This document shows, piece by piece, positions 30,094-38,936 of a stretch of DNA of 57,086 nt. The position numbers and the translations under genes are program-made. Position 1 is the first letter of the stretch; each line of letters begins with the position of its first letter. The DNA lies in NCBI GenBank assembly GCA_028289465.1, contig JANQPM010000023.1, forward strand, positions 1 through 57,086, read 5' to 3'. The stretch is from Lysobacterales bacterium. GTDB lineage: Bacteria > Pseudomonadota > Gammaproteobacteria > Xanthomonadales > SZUA-36. The notes under the pieces were generated by a model. That model was not told the origin of the DNA and searched no databases. It saw only the letters and a list, made by a program, of their open reading frames with translations.

Positions 30094-31500
30094 TCAGCGT
30101 CTGCGGTTGGTAAACTGCTTCAAACGTTTTCGCTTGGCCAACTGGCGCTGTGTCAGTTTATTTTTGCGCCCGGCATACGGGTTAGTCCCGTCGCGGAACT
30201 CTAGTACGATCGGCGTTCCACGCAGTGAGAACGCATTGCGAAACTGGTTCATCAAATAACGTATATAGGGTTTGCCGATGGTCGCGGTGCGGCTGCCGTG
30301 AATCACAATACGCGGCGGCAGTCTGCCGCCCATATGCGCATAACGCAGCTTCGCGGTACGCCCCTGCTTCATCGCCGGCTGGTGGTTCTGATAGGCGGTT
30401 TCCAGTACCCGCGTCAATTCGGCCGATGGCAGCTCGGTGGTGGCCGCCGCGTAGGCCTGATCCACCGCCGCCATCAATTCGCCGAGCCCGCTGCCATGCA
30501 GCGCCGATACAGTAATACGTCTGGCGAAAGGCACGAAATCCAGCCGCCGGTCCAGTTCCCGCTTGACCGCATGACGCTGGTCAGTCGCCAGATTGTCCCA
30601 TTTGTTCACGCCCAGCACCAGCGCACGGCCACGGTTGAGCACATGACCGAGCAAGGTAATATCCTGGTCGGTCAACCCTTCGACCGCATCTATTAACAGC
30701 ACAACAACATGTGATTTTTCAATAGCCTGCAGTGCTTTTATAACACTGAACTTCTCCACTGCCTGGGTGACTCGGGCACGTTTGCGCACGCCAGCGGTAT
30801 CCAATAGCAGGTAGTCCTTTCCGTCGCGCTGCAGTGCGACGCTGATCGTATCCCGCGTCGTGCCCGGCATATCGCAGGCCAGCACCCGCTCCTGCCCCAA
30901 AAGACGATTGACCAGGGTCGACTTGCCGACGTTGGGCCGGCCGATAACGGCCAGCCGAAGCCGGTCATCGGATTCGGCCTCGGCCGCCGGTTCGAATTCG
31001 GGCAGCACATCGAATGCCCGATTAATCAACTCCGGCAAACCGCGGCGGTGGGCGGATGAAACCGGCATCGAAAATGCGACGGAAAGCGGGGCGAATTCTG
31101 CTGCCAGTACCTGCGGATCGAGCCCGTCGGACTTGTTGATCGCAAGCACCAGCGGACGGTTGTAGCGCCGAAGCATGGACAAAATATCTTCGTCGGCGGC
31201 AGTCAGACCATCCCTGCCGTCTACGACGAAGATCACCAGATCGCTCTCATCGATCGCGATATGCACTTGTTGAGCGGTCAGGTAATCCACACCGGCCGCA
31301 TCGTCGACCAGGCCGCCGGTATCGATCAGCATATACGGGACCGGTCCGATCCGGCCGTAACCGTACTGGCGATCCCGCGTCACGCCAGGCAGGTCTGCGA
31401 CCAGGGCGTCACGCGTTCGAGTCAGCGCGTTGAACAACGTGGACTTACCCACATTCGGACGGCCGACGATACTGAGAATGGGGAGTCGACTCTGGCTCAT
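30094..31500 (-). CDS. der: Ribosome-associated GTPase Der
   Basis: Essential GTPase for 50S ribosome assembly, 468 residues. It has two G domains, each with a P-loop (GRPNVGKSTLFN near residue 12 and GRPNVGKSTLVN near 190), DTGG and DTAG switch motifs, NKSD and NKWD specificity motifs, and a C-terminal KH-like domain ending in a basic tail. It follows bamB-side genes in the standard gammaproteobacterial order. Confidence 0.96.
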   Translation of the reverse strand: MSQSRLPILSIVGRPNVGKSTLFNALTRTRDALVADLPGVTRDRQYGYGRIGPVPYMLIDTGGLVDDAAGVDYLTAQQVHIAIDESDLVIFVVDGRDGLTAADEDILSMLRRYNRPLVLAINKSDGLDPQVLAAEFAPLSVAFSMPVSSAHRRGLPELINRAFDVLPEFEPAAEAESDDRLRLAVIGRPNVGKSTLVNRLLGQERVLACDMPGTTRDTISVALQRDGKDYLLLDTAGVRKRARVTQAVEKFSVIKALQAIEKSHVVVLLIDAVEGLTDQDITLLGHVLNRGRALVLGVNKWDNLATDQRHAVKRELDRRLDFVPFARRITVSALHGSGLGELMAAVDQAYAAATTELPSAELTRVLETAYQNHQPAMKQGRTAKLRYAHMGGRLPPRIVIHGSRTATIGKPYIRYLMNQFRNAFSLRGTPIVLEFRDGTNPYAGRKNKLTQRQLAKRKRLKQFTNRRR

Positions 31501-31578
31501 ATCGCAAGGGTGCCGTACAGGAATTTTTTCGGCGCCCTGATAAACTCTTAGGGCCCGCTGGCTATGGATGTGCCGCTA

Positions 31579-32769
31579 TCATATCGCGGCACCGGCGCGG
31601 TATGCCACCAGGTCGCCGTTGTTCGCCAATACGTACAAGGTCGTACCAACGGACAGCGGCGCGGAAGCCAATCCGTCTTTATCGGTCTTGCTGCGCGCGA
31701 CCAGGTTGCCGGTTTCGATATCGAACCAGTGCAGGTAACCTTCCATGTCGCCGACGACCACGTAGTTTCCGTAAATCGCCGGCCGGGTCAGGCCTCGGAA
31801 CTCGAGCATATCCTGCTTCCAAAGGGTCGCACCGCTGCGCCGGTCCAGCAGCCACAAACTGCCGTCGTTGTCGCTGAGCGCAAGACGCAGTCGATCGACC
31901 ACCACTCCGGTTGCCGACCCGACATCTTTGAACCACAGGCGGTTGCCGTTGTTGGCTGCAACAGCCAGCAGAGTACTCTTGTAATTGGCCACATAGAGGT
32001 CGGAAGCGACCAGCGCCATACGGCCGTCAAAATCGACCAGGCGTTCCAGCTCGCTGCGACCCTGCGGGGCGACCAGCGGTTCGTTCCAGATTTCACTACC
32101 GTCTTCGGCACGCAACGCGACAACCTGGCCGCCGTCATAGCCGATATACACGATACCGGCCCGGGCCAGCGGGGTCGAATTCCCCCGCAGTGTCAGACGC
32201 GGCACCGCCTGGTCAAAAATCCACAGGCGGTCTCCGCTGTTGCGGTCCAGCCCGAAAACCCGGCCGTCTATGCAGCGGACAATGACGACGTTGTCGTGCA
32301 GCACCGGTGTCGAAAGCACTTCAGAAGAGACCCGGGCCTGCCAGCGCTGGGCACCGCTTGTGCCATCCAGTGCGTGCACCGTGCCTTCCAGAGTTCCGAC
32401 CAGCACCAGACCTTCGGCCGCTGACGGGCCGGCGGAAATCGGCAGCTTGGTTTTCGCGCGCCATTGCTGTTTGCCGGTTTCAGCATCCACCGCCAAAATA
32501 TTGCCGCGATAATCCGCCGCGAACACGCGGCCGCTGTCAAAGGCGGGAGCCAGGCTGATTCCCTGATTGCTGTTACCCTTGCCGATATTGATCCGCCAGA
32601 TGCGCTTGACGTCCAGGACCTGCTGAAAGTCCACCAACTCGGCCGGTACCTCCACCTGTTCTTTCTTACCACCGAACCAGCCACAGGCGGATAGCAGGAA
32701 TACGCTCATGATGAGCACTGGCAAGCGCTTCACAATCCGGGCTGCTGTCCCGCTCACGACCCTGTTCAC
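31579..32769 (-). CDS. bamB: Outer-membrane assembly lipoprotein BamB
   Basis: A 396-residue beta-propeller lipoprotein of the BAM complex. Lipobox LLSAC with Cys29 follows a hydrophobic signal; repeated PQQ-like motifs (GTLEGTVHALDGTSGAQRW, VFGLDRNSGDRLW, GNRLWFKDV) mark the blades. It starts with a GTG overlapping the yfgM stop (GTGA). Confidence 0.93.
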   Translation of the reverse strand: MNRVVSGTAARIVKRLPVLIMSVFLLSACGWFGGKKEQVEVPAELVDFQQVLDVKRIWRINIGKGNSNQGISLAPAFDSGRVFAADYRGNILAVDAETGKQQWRAKTKLPISAGPSAAEGLVLVGTLEGTVHALDGTSGAQRWQARVSSEVLSTPVLHDNVVIVRCIDGRVFGLDRNSGDRLWIFDQAVPRLTLRGNSTPLARAGIVYIGYDGGQVVALRAEDGSEIWNEPLVAPQGRSELERLVDFDGRMALVASDLYVANYKSTLLAVAANNGNRLWFKDVGSATGVVVDRLRLALSDNDGSLWLLDRRSGATLWKQDMLEFRGLTRPAIYGNYVVVGDMEGYLHWFDIETGNLVARSKTDKDGLASAPLSVGTTLYVLANNGDLVAYRAGAAI

Positions 32770-33431
32770 GACTCGGAATCCGTATTGCCGTCCAAGTCGG
32801 CAACCACCAGGCTGTCAATCTTCATTTGCAATAAATTGCGATTGCCGACACCGTCTTCGAGACTGTCCAGTGCCGTTTGATAGGCAGCCCTCGCTTCTGC
32901 CGCCTTGCCTTGCTGCAGCAGAATATCACCGCGGGTTTCCGCATAGCGGGCCTCGAAGCCATTGATATCGGCCGCTTCGTCCAGCACCGCCAGCGCTTCT
33001 TCGTACTTTTGCTGATCGACCAGTACACGTGCCAGACGTTCTCTGGCAACCAGTCGAAGCGCATCAGGCTGCGCATGGTCGAGCGCATAGCGGTAATCGG
33101 CAACCGCCAGATCGAGCTGCTTGCTTTCCAACCGCGCTTTCGCAATCTGCAAGGCTGCCAGCGCAGCATAAGGTGAACTCTGATTCTCCGCTTTCAGCGT
33201 TTCGTAGCTGTCAACCGCCAGGTCCAGGTTCTCGGCTATCAGCGCCTGACTCAGCGCGTAATACTCGGCTGCGGCGTTTACCTTTCGGCTGTCCTGGTAA
33301 TTCTGCCAATATTTAAAGCCGAAATACCCGGCCACCGCCAGACCGATACCCATAAATATGGCACTGCCGTTTTCCTTCAGCCAGGCCTGAACGCGCTGAC
33401 CTTGTTCGTGATCGTCATAAATCTCAATCAT
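32766..33431 (-). CDS. yfgM: YfgM family tetratricopeptide-like membrane protein
   Basis: A 221-residue inner-membrane protein linked to the Sec translocon and periplasmic chaperones in E. coli. One membrane segment spans residues about 23-41, followed by a periplasmic TPR-like helical domain (repeated ALAALQIAKARLE and AVADYRYALDHA type helices). It lies between hisS and bamB, its standard place, and overlaps bamB by four bases. Confidence 0.9.
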   Translation of the reverse strand: MIEIYDDHEQGQRVQAWLKENGSAIFMGIGLAVAGYFGFKYWQNYQDSRKVNAAAEYYALSQALIAENLDLAVDSYETLKAENQSSPYAALAALQIAKARLESKQLDLAVADYRYALDHAQPDALRLVARERLARVLVDQQKYEEALAVLDEAADINGFEARYAETRGDILLQQGKAAEARAAYQTALDSLEDGVGNRNLLQMKIDSLVVADLDGNTDSES

Positions 33432-33491
33432 AATTCCTGTTCCAGGGTCCCGCTGCGGGCGCCTGCTCCATATGGCCTTCTCAAAGCCTTG

Positions 33492-34775
33492 TCATCGTTG
33501 TTGCTGCGCTGCCAACCACCGGCCTAGCCACTGGGCGGCAGCGTCGATAGGTATATTTTCCTGGTCCCGATCCTCGCGCAAAAACTTAACCCCGAGCCGG
33601 CCTTCGGCCAGTTCGGCCTTACCGAGAACCAGGGCCAGACTCGCGCCGCTGCGATCGGCCCGCTTGAATTGTGCCTTAAAGCTGCCGCCACAGGCGTTCA
33701 TCAAAACGCCGAGTTGCGGGCATCGTTCGCGCAGCAATTCTGCTAATTGTAAACCGGCCTGGCGGGTACCGTCGCCGACCAGAACCAGATAGATCGCCGG
33801 AGCGTCTTCTAATTGACCACCGGCGGATTTCATCAGTTCCACCAGGCGCTCCAGGCCCATCGCGAAACCGACGCCCGGCCATGGTTTGCCGCCCTGAATC
33901 GGAATCAGGCCGTCATAACGGCCGCCCGCACAGACCGTGCCCTGCGCACCGAGCCGGTCGGTAATCCATTCAAAAACCGTTTGCGAATAGTAGTCCAGGC
34001 CGCGAACCAGGTGGGGATTGACCCTGTATTCAATGCCCAGGGCTTCCAGATAGCCACACAATGCATCGAAATGCCGACGCGACTCCTGGCCCAGATAATC
34101 GCTTAAGCGCGGTGCCTGCGCGACAATCTCCTGAGTGCCTTCATGCTTGCTGTCCAGTACCCTGAGCGGATTTTTATGCAGCCGGGCCCGACTGTCGGCA
34201 TCCAGTGAATCCAGGTGCTCGCGCAGGTAGTCAACCAGCGCTTCGCGGTACTTGCCGCGCTCCTCGGCCAGTCCGAGCGAATTCAGCTCAAGCCGAATGC
34301 CGCTCAGCCCCAGTTCGCTCCACAGCCGCGCGCACAGAGCCAGCAATTCGGCTTCGATATCGGGTCCGGGCAGACCGAAAACCTCGGCGCCAATCTGGTG
34401 AAACTGGCGCAGTCTGCCCCGCTGCGGCCGTTCGCGCCGGAACATCGGCCCGATGTACCACAGACGCAGCGGCGGCCCATATAACAGGCCATGCTGCAAC
34501 ACCGCGCGAACCACACCGGCAGTGCCCTCAGGCCGCAGGCTCAGGTAGTCGCCGTTGCGGTCTTCAAAGGTATACATTTCCTTTTCCACCACATCGGTCG
34601 TCTCGCCGATCGCACGTTTGAACAACGCAGTCTTTTCCACCACCGGAATACGCATTTCCCGGTAGCCGTAGCGGCCCAGGATATCGGCAGCGCATCGCTC
34701 CAGGCGCTGCCAGTAGGCAACATCCGCCGGCAGCAGATCATGCATGCCCTTGACCGATTGAATGCGTTCGCTCAT
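33492..34775 (-). CDS. hisS: Histidyl-tRNA synthetase
   Basis: Class II aminoacyl-tRNA synthetase, 427 residues. GMHDLLP at the N-terminus, motif 2 FRRERPQRGRLRQFHQ, and the histidine-binding signature RGLDYYSQTVFEW are intact, with a C-terminal anticodon-binding domain. I chose the ATG at 34775 over a TTG at 34796 that lies inside the T run of an upstream terminator-like hairpin. The spacing to that hairpin is only about 20 bases. Confidence 0.95.
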   Translation of the reverse strand: MSERIQSVKGMHDLLPADVAYWQRLERCAADILGRYGYREMRIPVVEKTALFKRAIGETTDVVEKEMYTFEDRNGDYLSLRPEGTAGVVRAVLQHGLLYGPPLRLWYIGPMFRRERPQRGRLRQFHQIGAEVFGLPGPDIEAELLALCARLWSELGLSGIRLELNSLGLAEERGKYREALVDYLREHLDSLDADSRARLHKNPLRVLDSKHEGTQEIVAQAPRLSDYLGQESRRHFDALCGYLEALGIEYRVNPHLVRGLDYYSQTVFEWITDRLGAQGTVCAGGRYDGLIPIQGGKPWPGVGFAMGLERLVELMKSAGGQLEDAPAIYLVLVGDGTRQAGLQLAELLRERCPQLGVLMNACGGSFKAQFKRADRSGASLALVLGKAELAEGRLGVKFLREDRDQENIPIDAAAQWLGRWLAAQQQR

Positions 34776-34794
34776 TCCCGAAATCCGTTGTTGC

Positions 34795-34828
34795 AAAAAA
34801 TTACCGCCGGCGGCAAGCGCGGCGGTAA
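34795..34828 (-). terminator. Intrinsic terminator or attenuator between rodZ and hisS
   Basis: TTACCGCC and GGCGGTAA form a perfect 8-bp stem around a 12-base GC-rich loop, directly followed on the minus strand by TTTTTT. It has the form of a rho-independent terminator and sits 20 bases before the hisS start. Confidence 0.8.
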
Positions 34829-34849
34829 CCTCGATTTATCCTGTCTCAG

Positions 34850-35710
34850 TCAGCCGCGATCTGCCGCGTCGTCATGCAGCTCCAAATTGGCGACATTGCC
34901 GGTCAGATACGGCGCCAGGTCAACGCGCTTGCTATCCAAATACAGTTCCACCGCCGAAGCCCGGCCGATCAATATATTAAAAGGCGCGCGACCGCGGTAG
35001 TGTTTACTGCTTCCGCCACGCAGCAGGTCGTATTCCAGCCGGCGCCCTTCACCATCGGTGATATGCACCCAGCTATCGGCATTGAGCACCAGGCGAAGCT
35101 GACTGCCGTCTGCCGCACTGCCCGAATCCATGCCCGGCGCTCCCGGCTCCGACCGGCCATCGCCTGCCTTCGCGCCAGGCGCGGTTTCCGCCGATCTCAG
35201 CATTCCGAGCGGAGCGACATTGGCCTGCACGTGGCTGTTCGAGCGCTCCGGCTGCCGATCGGTCGATTGGGACAGCCCCATCGGCTGCGCGACGGTCGCC
35301 CTGCCCTGCGACCAGTTCACCACCTGCTGCGTAAAAATCCAGATAATCGGAGTCACAATGAACACCGTTACCGCAAGATAGGATGCGATGCGCAGATTCC
35401 GTTCCATCAGCGCCTGCCGAGGGCGCTCCTTGAATATTGCGCGCAATTCCTGATCCGGCTCCGGCAGCGCATTCAGCGCACCGGCAACATCGCCTGCATC
35501 CAATTCCAGGTACGCAGCGTACTTACTCGCAAACGCGTTGCGGTAGACCGGAGCCAGCGCCTCCCAGTTGTCACTTTCCATGCTTTCCAGCGTATGGATG
35601 CCAATTTTCAGCGTGTCAGCGATAAAGTCCTTTTGCAAACCCCTGGCCAATCGTGCCGCACGCAGTTTTTCACCCAGCTTCATAGGGATCAAATCAGCTT
35701 GCTCGTTCAT
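34850..35710 (-). CDS. rodZ: Cell-shape protein RodZ
   Basis: A 286-residue bitopic inner-membrane protein that links MreB to the envelope. Residues about 10-75 form a cytoplasmic helix-turn-helix, residues 108-128 a membrane segment, then a low-complexity periplasmic linker and a C-terminal domain (DUF4115) with SWVHITDGEGRRL and GRAPFNILIGRA. It lies between pilW and hisS; the ispG gene common here is missing. Confidence 0.93.
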   Translation of the reverse strand: MNEQADLIPMKLGEKLRAARLARGLQKDFIADTLKIGIHTLESMESDNWEALAPVYRNAFASKYAAYLELDAGDVAGALNALPEPDQELRAIFKERPRQALMERNLRIASYLAVTVFIVTPIIWIFTQQVVNWSQGRATVAQPMGLSQSTDRQPERSNSHVQANVAPLGMLRSAETAPGAKAGDGRSEPGAPGMDSGSAADGSQLRLVLNADSWVHITDGEGRRLEYDLLRGGSSKHYRGRAPFNILIGRASAVELYLDSKRVDLAPYLTGNVANLELHDDAADRG

Positions 35711-35719
35711 TAGTTATTC

Positions 35720-36469
35720 CTAGTCCTTTAGTTCTTGCGCCTGTGGTGATTCTGGATAACGTTTCAATAGTTCCCCTTGATACCGTTCGGCCGAACCCCT
35801 GTCCCCCAACTGGTCTTCGATCCGGTAGCCCAGCAACAACGCTTCCGGGGACGGTTGCCCGACCGATTCGTAACGTTGAAGGAATGCTCGGGCACTCAGA
35901 TATTGCCCCCGATCAAACTGAATTTGCGCCATCGGATACAGCGCATCTCTAAACCCCGCGCTGTATTCCAGCGCACGACGCAAATATTGCTCCGCGCGGT
36001 CGGTTTCGTTTTGTGCGAGCGCACAGTGCCCGGCGTTGCTCAAGGCCACTTCCGGTGTGCGATAAAACGGATTGTCAACCGCCTTTTCAAAATAGGTATA
36101 AGCCTGACCGTGCTGTCCGCTGCGACACAGATAGGAACCATAATTGTTCTGTGCGCCGCCGTCGTCCGGGTCGGCTTGTGCTGCACGCCGATAGTGGCGA
36201 CCGGCTTTATCGCTCTGCCCGAGGCGTTCATATAAGACACCCAGGACGGTATGGGCCGGGGCATAATCCGCGTCGTAACTCAGCGCCTTGTTCAGTTTCT
36301 CCAGCGCCGCCTCATATTCCCGCTCGCGCAGGTAAGCTGTCCCAAGCTCGGTATGGATTCTAGCCGCTTCAGCAGTTTGCTTATTGCTGCTATTAGCCCC
36401 CCCGCCGGCGGCACAGCCGCCGAGCGCCAATGCGCCGGCCAATAACAGGCAATGGCTGATCTTGCTCAT
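35720..36469 (-). CDS. pilW: Type IV pilus biogenesis lipoprotein PilW/PilF
   Basis: A 249-residue TPR lipoprotein (pilotin for the PilQ secretin). The signal ends in LALGGC, and six TPR-like units follow (for example YAPAHTVLGVLYERLGQ and ALEYSAGFRDALYPMAQIQ). The ATG overlaps the rlmN stop by one base. With pilZ at 10608 it indicates that the organism makes type IV pili. Confidence 0.92.
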   Translation of the reverse strand: MSKISHCLLLAGALALGGCAAGGGANSSNKQTAEAARIHTELGTAYLREREYEAALEKLNKALSYDADYAPAHTVLGVLYERLGQSDKAGRHYRRAAQADPDDGGAQNNYGSYLCRSGQHGQAYTYFEKAVDNPFYRTPEVALSNAGHCALAQNETDRAEQYLRRALEYSAGFRDALYPMAQIQFDRGQYLSARAFLQRYESVGQPSPEALLLGYRIEDQLGDRGSAERYQGELLKRYPESPQAQELKD

Positions 36470-37590
36470 CAGCGCAACGCCTCCGCCGGTTCGATAGCAA
36501 GTTTTTGCAAATGCCGCTGCTGACGCCGGGTACGGTCCATTACCTTGCCGACCAGTTGTCCGCAGGCTGCATCAATATCTTCGCCCCGGGTCCTGCGGAC
36601 CGTCGCGACCAGCCCACCCTGCATCGCAATGCGCTGGAATGCGTCAATACGCTCCGGTGGCGAACAGCGGTATTCGGTGCCCGGAAAAGGGTTGAATGGA
36701 ATCAGGTTCAGCTTGCTGGGTACCGTACGCAGCAATTTAACCAGCTTCCTGGCGTGTTCCGGCTGGTCGTTGACACCGTCAATCAATGTGTATTCAAACG
36801 TTACCTGCCGCTTGCGGCGGCCGGCGACATAGCGCCTGCACGCGGCCAGCAGTTCCGCGATCGGATACTTCCGGTTCAGCGGCACCAATTGATCTCGAAT
36901 CGCATCGACCGGCGCATGCAGCGATACGGCCAGCGCGACATCCAGGGTTTCGCGCAGACGGTCGATGCCGGGCACAAAACCTGCCGTACTGAGGGTGACC
37001 CGCTTGCTGGCCAGACCGAACCCCAAATCGTCGCGCATTAACGACATCGCGCCCACCACCGCGTCGAAATTTAACATTGGTTCGCCCATACCCATCATCA
37101 CCACATTGGTGATCAGGCGCCGGCCGTTGCGCTGGTGGCCCAGCCGCTGCGCTGCCAACCAGACCTGGCCGATAATTTCCCCGCAACCGAGATTGCGGTT
37201 AAATCCCTGGGTCGCGGTAGAACAGAAAGTACAATTCAATGCGCAGCCGACCTGGGAAGAAACACACAAGGTTCCACGGTTCGGTTCCGGAATAAAAACC
37301 GTTTCTATCGCATTGCCGCCCGGCAGGCCGAATAACCATTTCACCGTGCCGTCCGCCGAACGCTGCTCGCGCAGCACGCGTGGCAGTTCGACGCATGCGA
37401 TTTCCGGCAACCGGGCGCGAAGCGCCTGACTGAGGTTGGTCATCGCAGCGAACTCGGTCACGCCATGATGGTAGATCCACTTCAGAACCTGCTCGGCGCG
37501 AAACGGTTTCTCGCCGATCGACGCGAAGAATTCCCGCAATCCCCGGTGATCGAGATCCAGCAGATTGATTTTGCTTTGGGACGCGGACAT
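36469..37590 (-). CDS. rlmN: Dual-specificity 23S rRNA/tRNA methyltransferase RlmN
   Basis: Radical SAM enzyme that methylates C2 of adenine in 23S rRNA (A2503) and some tRNAs. 373 residues; the 4Fe-4S cysteines lie in CALNCTFC, and the methyl-carrying C-terminal cysteine is in [21 protein letters not shown] is the SAM-binding motif. It is downstream of ndk and coupled to pilW. Confidence 0.95.
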   Translation of the reverse strand: MSASQSKINLLDLDHRGLREFFASIGEKPFRAEQVLKWIYHHGVTEFAAMTNLSQALRARLPEIACVELPRVLREQRSADGTVKWLFGLPGGNAIETVFIPEPNRGTLCVSSQVGCALNCTFCSTATQGFNRNLGCGEIIGQVWLAAQRLGHQRNGRRLITNVVMMGMGEPMLNFDAVVGAMSLMRDDLGFGLASKRVTLSTAGFVPGIDRLRETLDVALAVSLHAPVDAIRDQLVPLNRKYPIAELLAACRRYVAGRRKRQVTFEYTLIDGVNDQPEHARKLVKLLRTVPSKLNLIPFNPFPGTEYRCSPPERIDAFQRIAMQGGLVATVRRTRGEDIDAACGQLVGKVMDRTRRQQRHLQKLAIEPAEALR

Positions 37591-37617
37591 GTTATCGCTT
37601 ACCAGTGGCTATCCGGT

Positions 37618-38043
37618 CTATCGCGGACAGAGCGCGCAATCGCTGAAGAAATAAGCGATTTCCGTTTTGGCGGTGTCCGGCCCGTCCGAGCCGTGCACCG
37701 CATTCGCATCGATACTCTGTGCGAAATCCGCCCGAATGGTTCCCGGAGCGGCCTCTTGCGGATTGGTTGCGCCCATCAGTTCGCGATTCAAAGCAATCGC
37801 GTTATCGCCTTCCAGCACCTGGATCATCACCGGACCGGAAGTCATAAAACTGACCAGGTCGCCAAAAAACGGGCGCTCACGGTGAACCGCGTAGAACCCC
37901 TCGGCTTCCTTTTCGCTGAGATGCTTCATTTTTGCGGCAATCACGCTAAGCCCCGCCTGTTCGAAACGGGCATAGATTTCGCCGATAACATTTTTTTTCA
38001 CCGCATCGGGTTTGATAATCGAAAGGGTCCGCTCAAGGGTCAC
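37618..38043 (-). CDS. ndk: Nucleoside diphosphate kinase
   Basis: A 141-residue phosphotransfer enzyme balancing nucleoside triphosphates; active-site His117 in [10 protein letters not shown]. It begins with GTG, preceded by GAGGAG at eight bases. The upstream region is AT rich, with TATAAA boxes but no clearly spaced -35. Confidence 0.95.
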   Translation of the reverse strand: MTLERTLSIIKPDAVKKNVIGEIYARFEQAGLSVIAAKMKHLSEKEAEGFYAVHRERPFFGDLVSFMTSGPVMIQVLEGDNAIALNRELMGATNPQEAAPGTIRADFAQSIDANAVHGSDGPDTAKTEIAYFFSDCALCPR

Positions 38044-38202
38044 TTAATAACTCCTCATAAACAAATGAAATAAATAGAAAATAATTTTTATATGCAGCGC
38101 AGCGATAGAACGAAATAAATTATTGGAATTGTAATGATTTAGCGCCTTTCCCGCAAATCCGCCGCCGGCCGTTCTTGACCGGAAAAATATCCAAACATAT
38201 GA

Positions 38203-38220
38203 TTGAAACAAATGTTTGAA
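38203..38220. promoter_or_regulatory. PsrA-type operator upstream of psrA
   Basis: TTGAAACAAATGTTTGAA is an inverted repeat whose centre reads GAAAC-AAAT-GTTTG (38205-38218), an exact fit to the PsrA consensus [G/C]AAAC-N4-GTTT[G/C]. It lies 42 bases before the psrA start codon, so autoregulation is likely. Confidence 0.7.
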
Positions 38221-38261
38221 TTTCCCGGTCGTTAAATACAGACAAGCACCGATCAGATATC

Positions 38262-38933
38262 GTGAATTCCACCAAAAAGCGCATTCTGGAGACCGCCGAA
38301 CGACTGTTTGCCGAATACGGCATCGCCAGCACCTCTTTGCGGCAAATTACCGCCGAGGCCAAGGCCAATCTGGCCGCAGTCAACTACCATTTCGGCAATA
38401 AGCAGAATCTGATCTATGAGGTTTTCCGGCAGCGGCTGGACAGCCTGAACGAGGACCGCATGTCCCGTCTCGAAACCATTCTGGCCAGCCAACGTACGCC
38501 GACACTGGAGGCGTTGCTGCAGGCCTTGGTTTACCCGGCTCTGGATCTGAGCCTGGATGCCCGCAAGGGTGGCGGCCGCTTCGTCAAAGTCATGGCGCGC
38601 GCCTATGCGGAAAACGACAGCCAGTTGCATGATTTCCTGTCCCAGCACTACGGGCATGTCATCAAGCAGTTCGCGCTCGCCATCCAAAAGACGTTGCCCG
38701 GGCTGCGGCAAAACGAACTCCGCTGGCACCTGGATTTCGTGATCGGTGCGTTAACTTACATCATGGCTGATTTCGGCAATCGCCACTCTACGACGGCGTC
38801 CCTGGGGTGGGATGCACGGGCAATTGCCAACCGCCTGGTGGCCTTTGCCGCGGCCGGCATGCATAACGCTGGCGAATCTGAAACCGGGGCCGCTTGCCAA
38901 CGCGGCCCGATCCAAACTGCTGTAGCGAGGTAG
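38262..38933 (+). CDS. psrA: TetR-family fatty-acid regulator, PsrA-like
   Basis: A 223-residue TetR protein. The DNA-binding domain (residues about 5-50: RILETAERLFAEYGIAST, then NLAAVNYHFGNKQNLIYEVF) closely resembles Pseudomonas PsrA, which represses beta-oxidation genes and responds to long-chain fatty acids. A PsrA-consensus operator lies just upstream and fadE starts three bases after its stop, so it probably controls its own operon. It starts with GTG and has a weak ribosome-binding site. Confidence 0.82.
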   Translation: MNSTKKRILETAERLFAEYGIASTSLRQITAEAKANLAAVNYHFGNKQNLIYEVFRQRLDSLNEDRMSRLETILASQRTPTLEALLQALVYPALDLSLDARKGGGRFVKVMARAYAENDSQLHDFLSQHYGHVIKQFALAIQKTLPGLRQNELRWHLDFVIGALTYIMADFGNRHSTTASLGWDARAIANRLVAFAAAGMHNAGESETGAACQRGPIQTAVAR

Positions 38934-38936
38934 CAC

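Noticed and set aside
34776..34849. T-box or riboswitch upstream of hisS
   Set aside because: The gap is only 74 bases, too short for a T-box, and contains a single hairpin.
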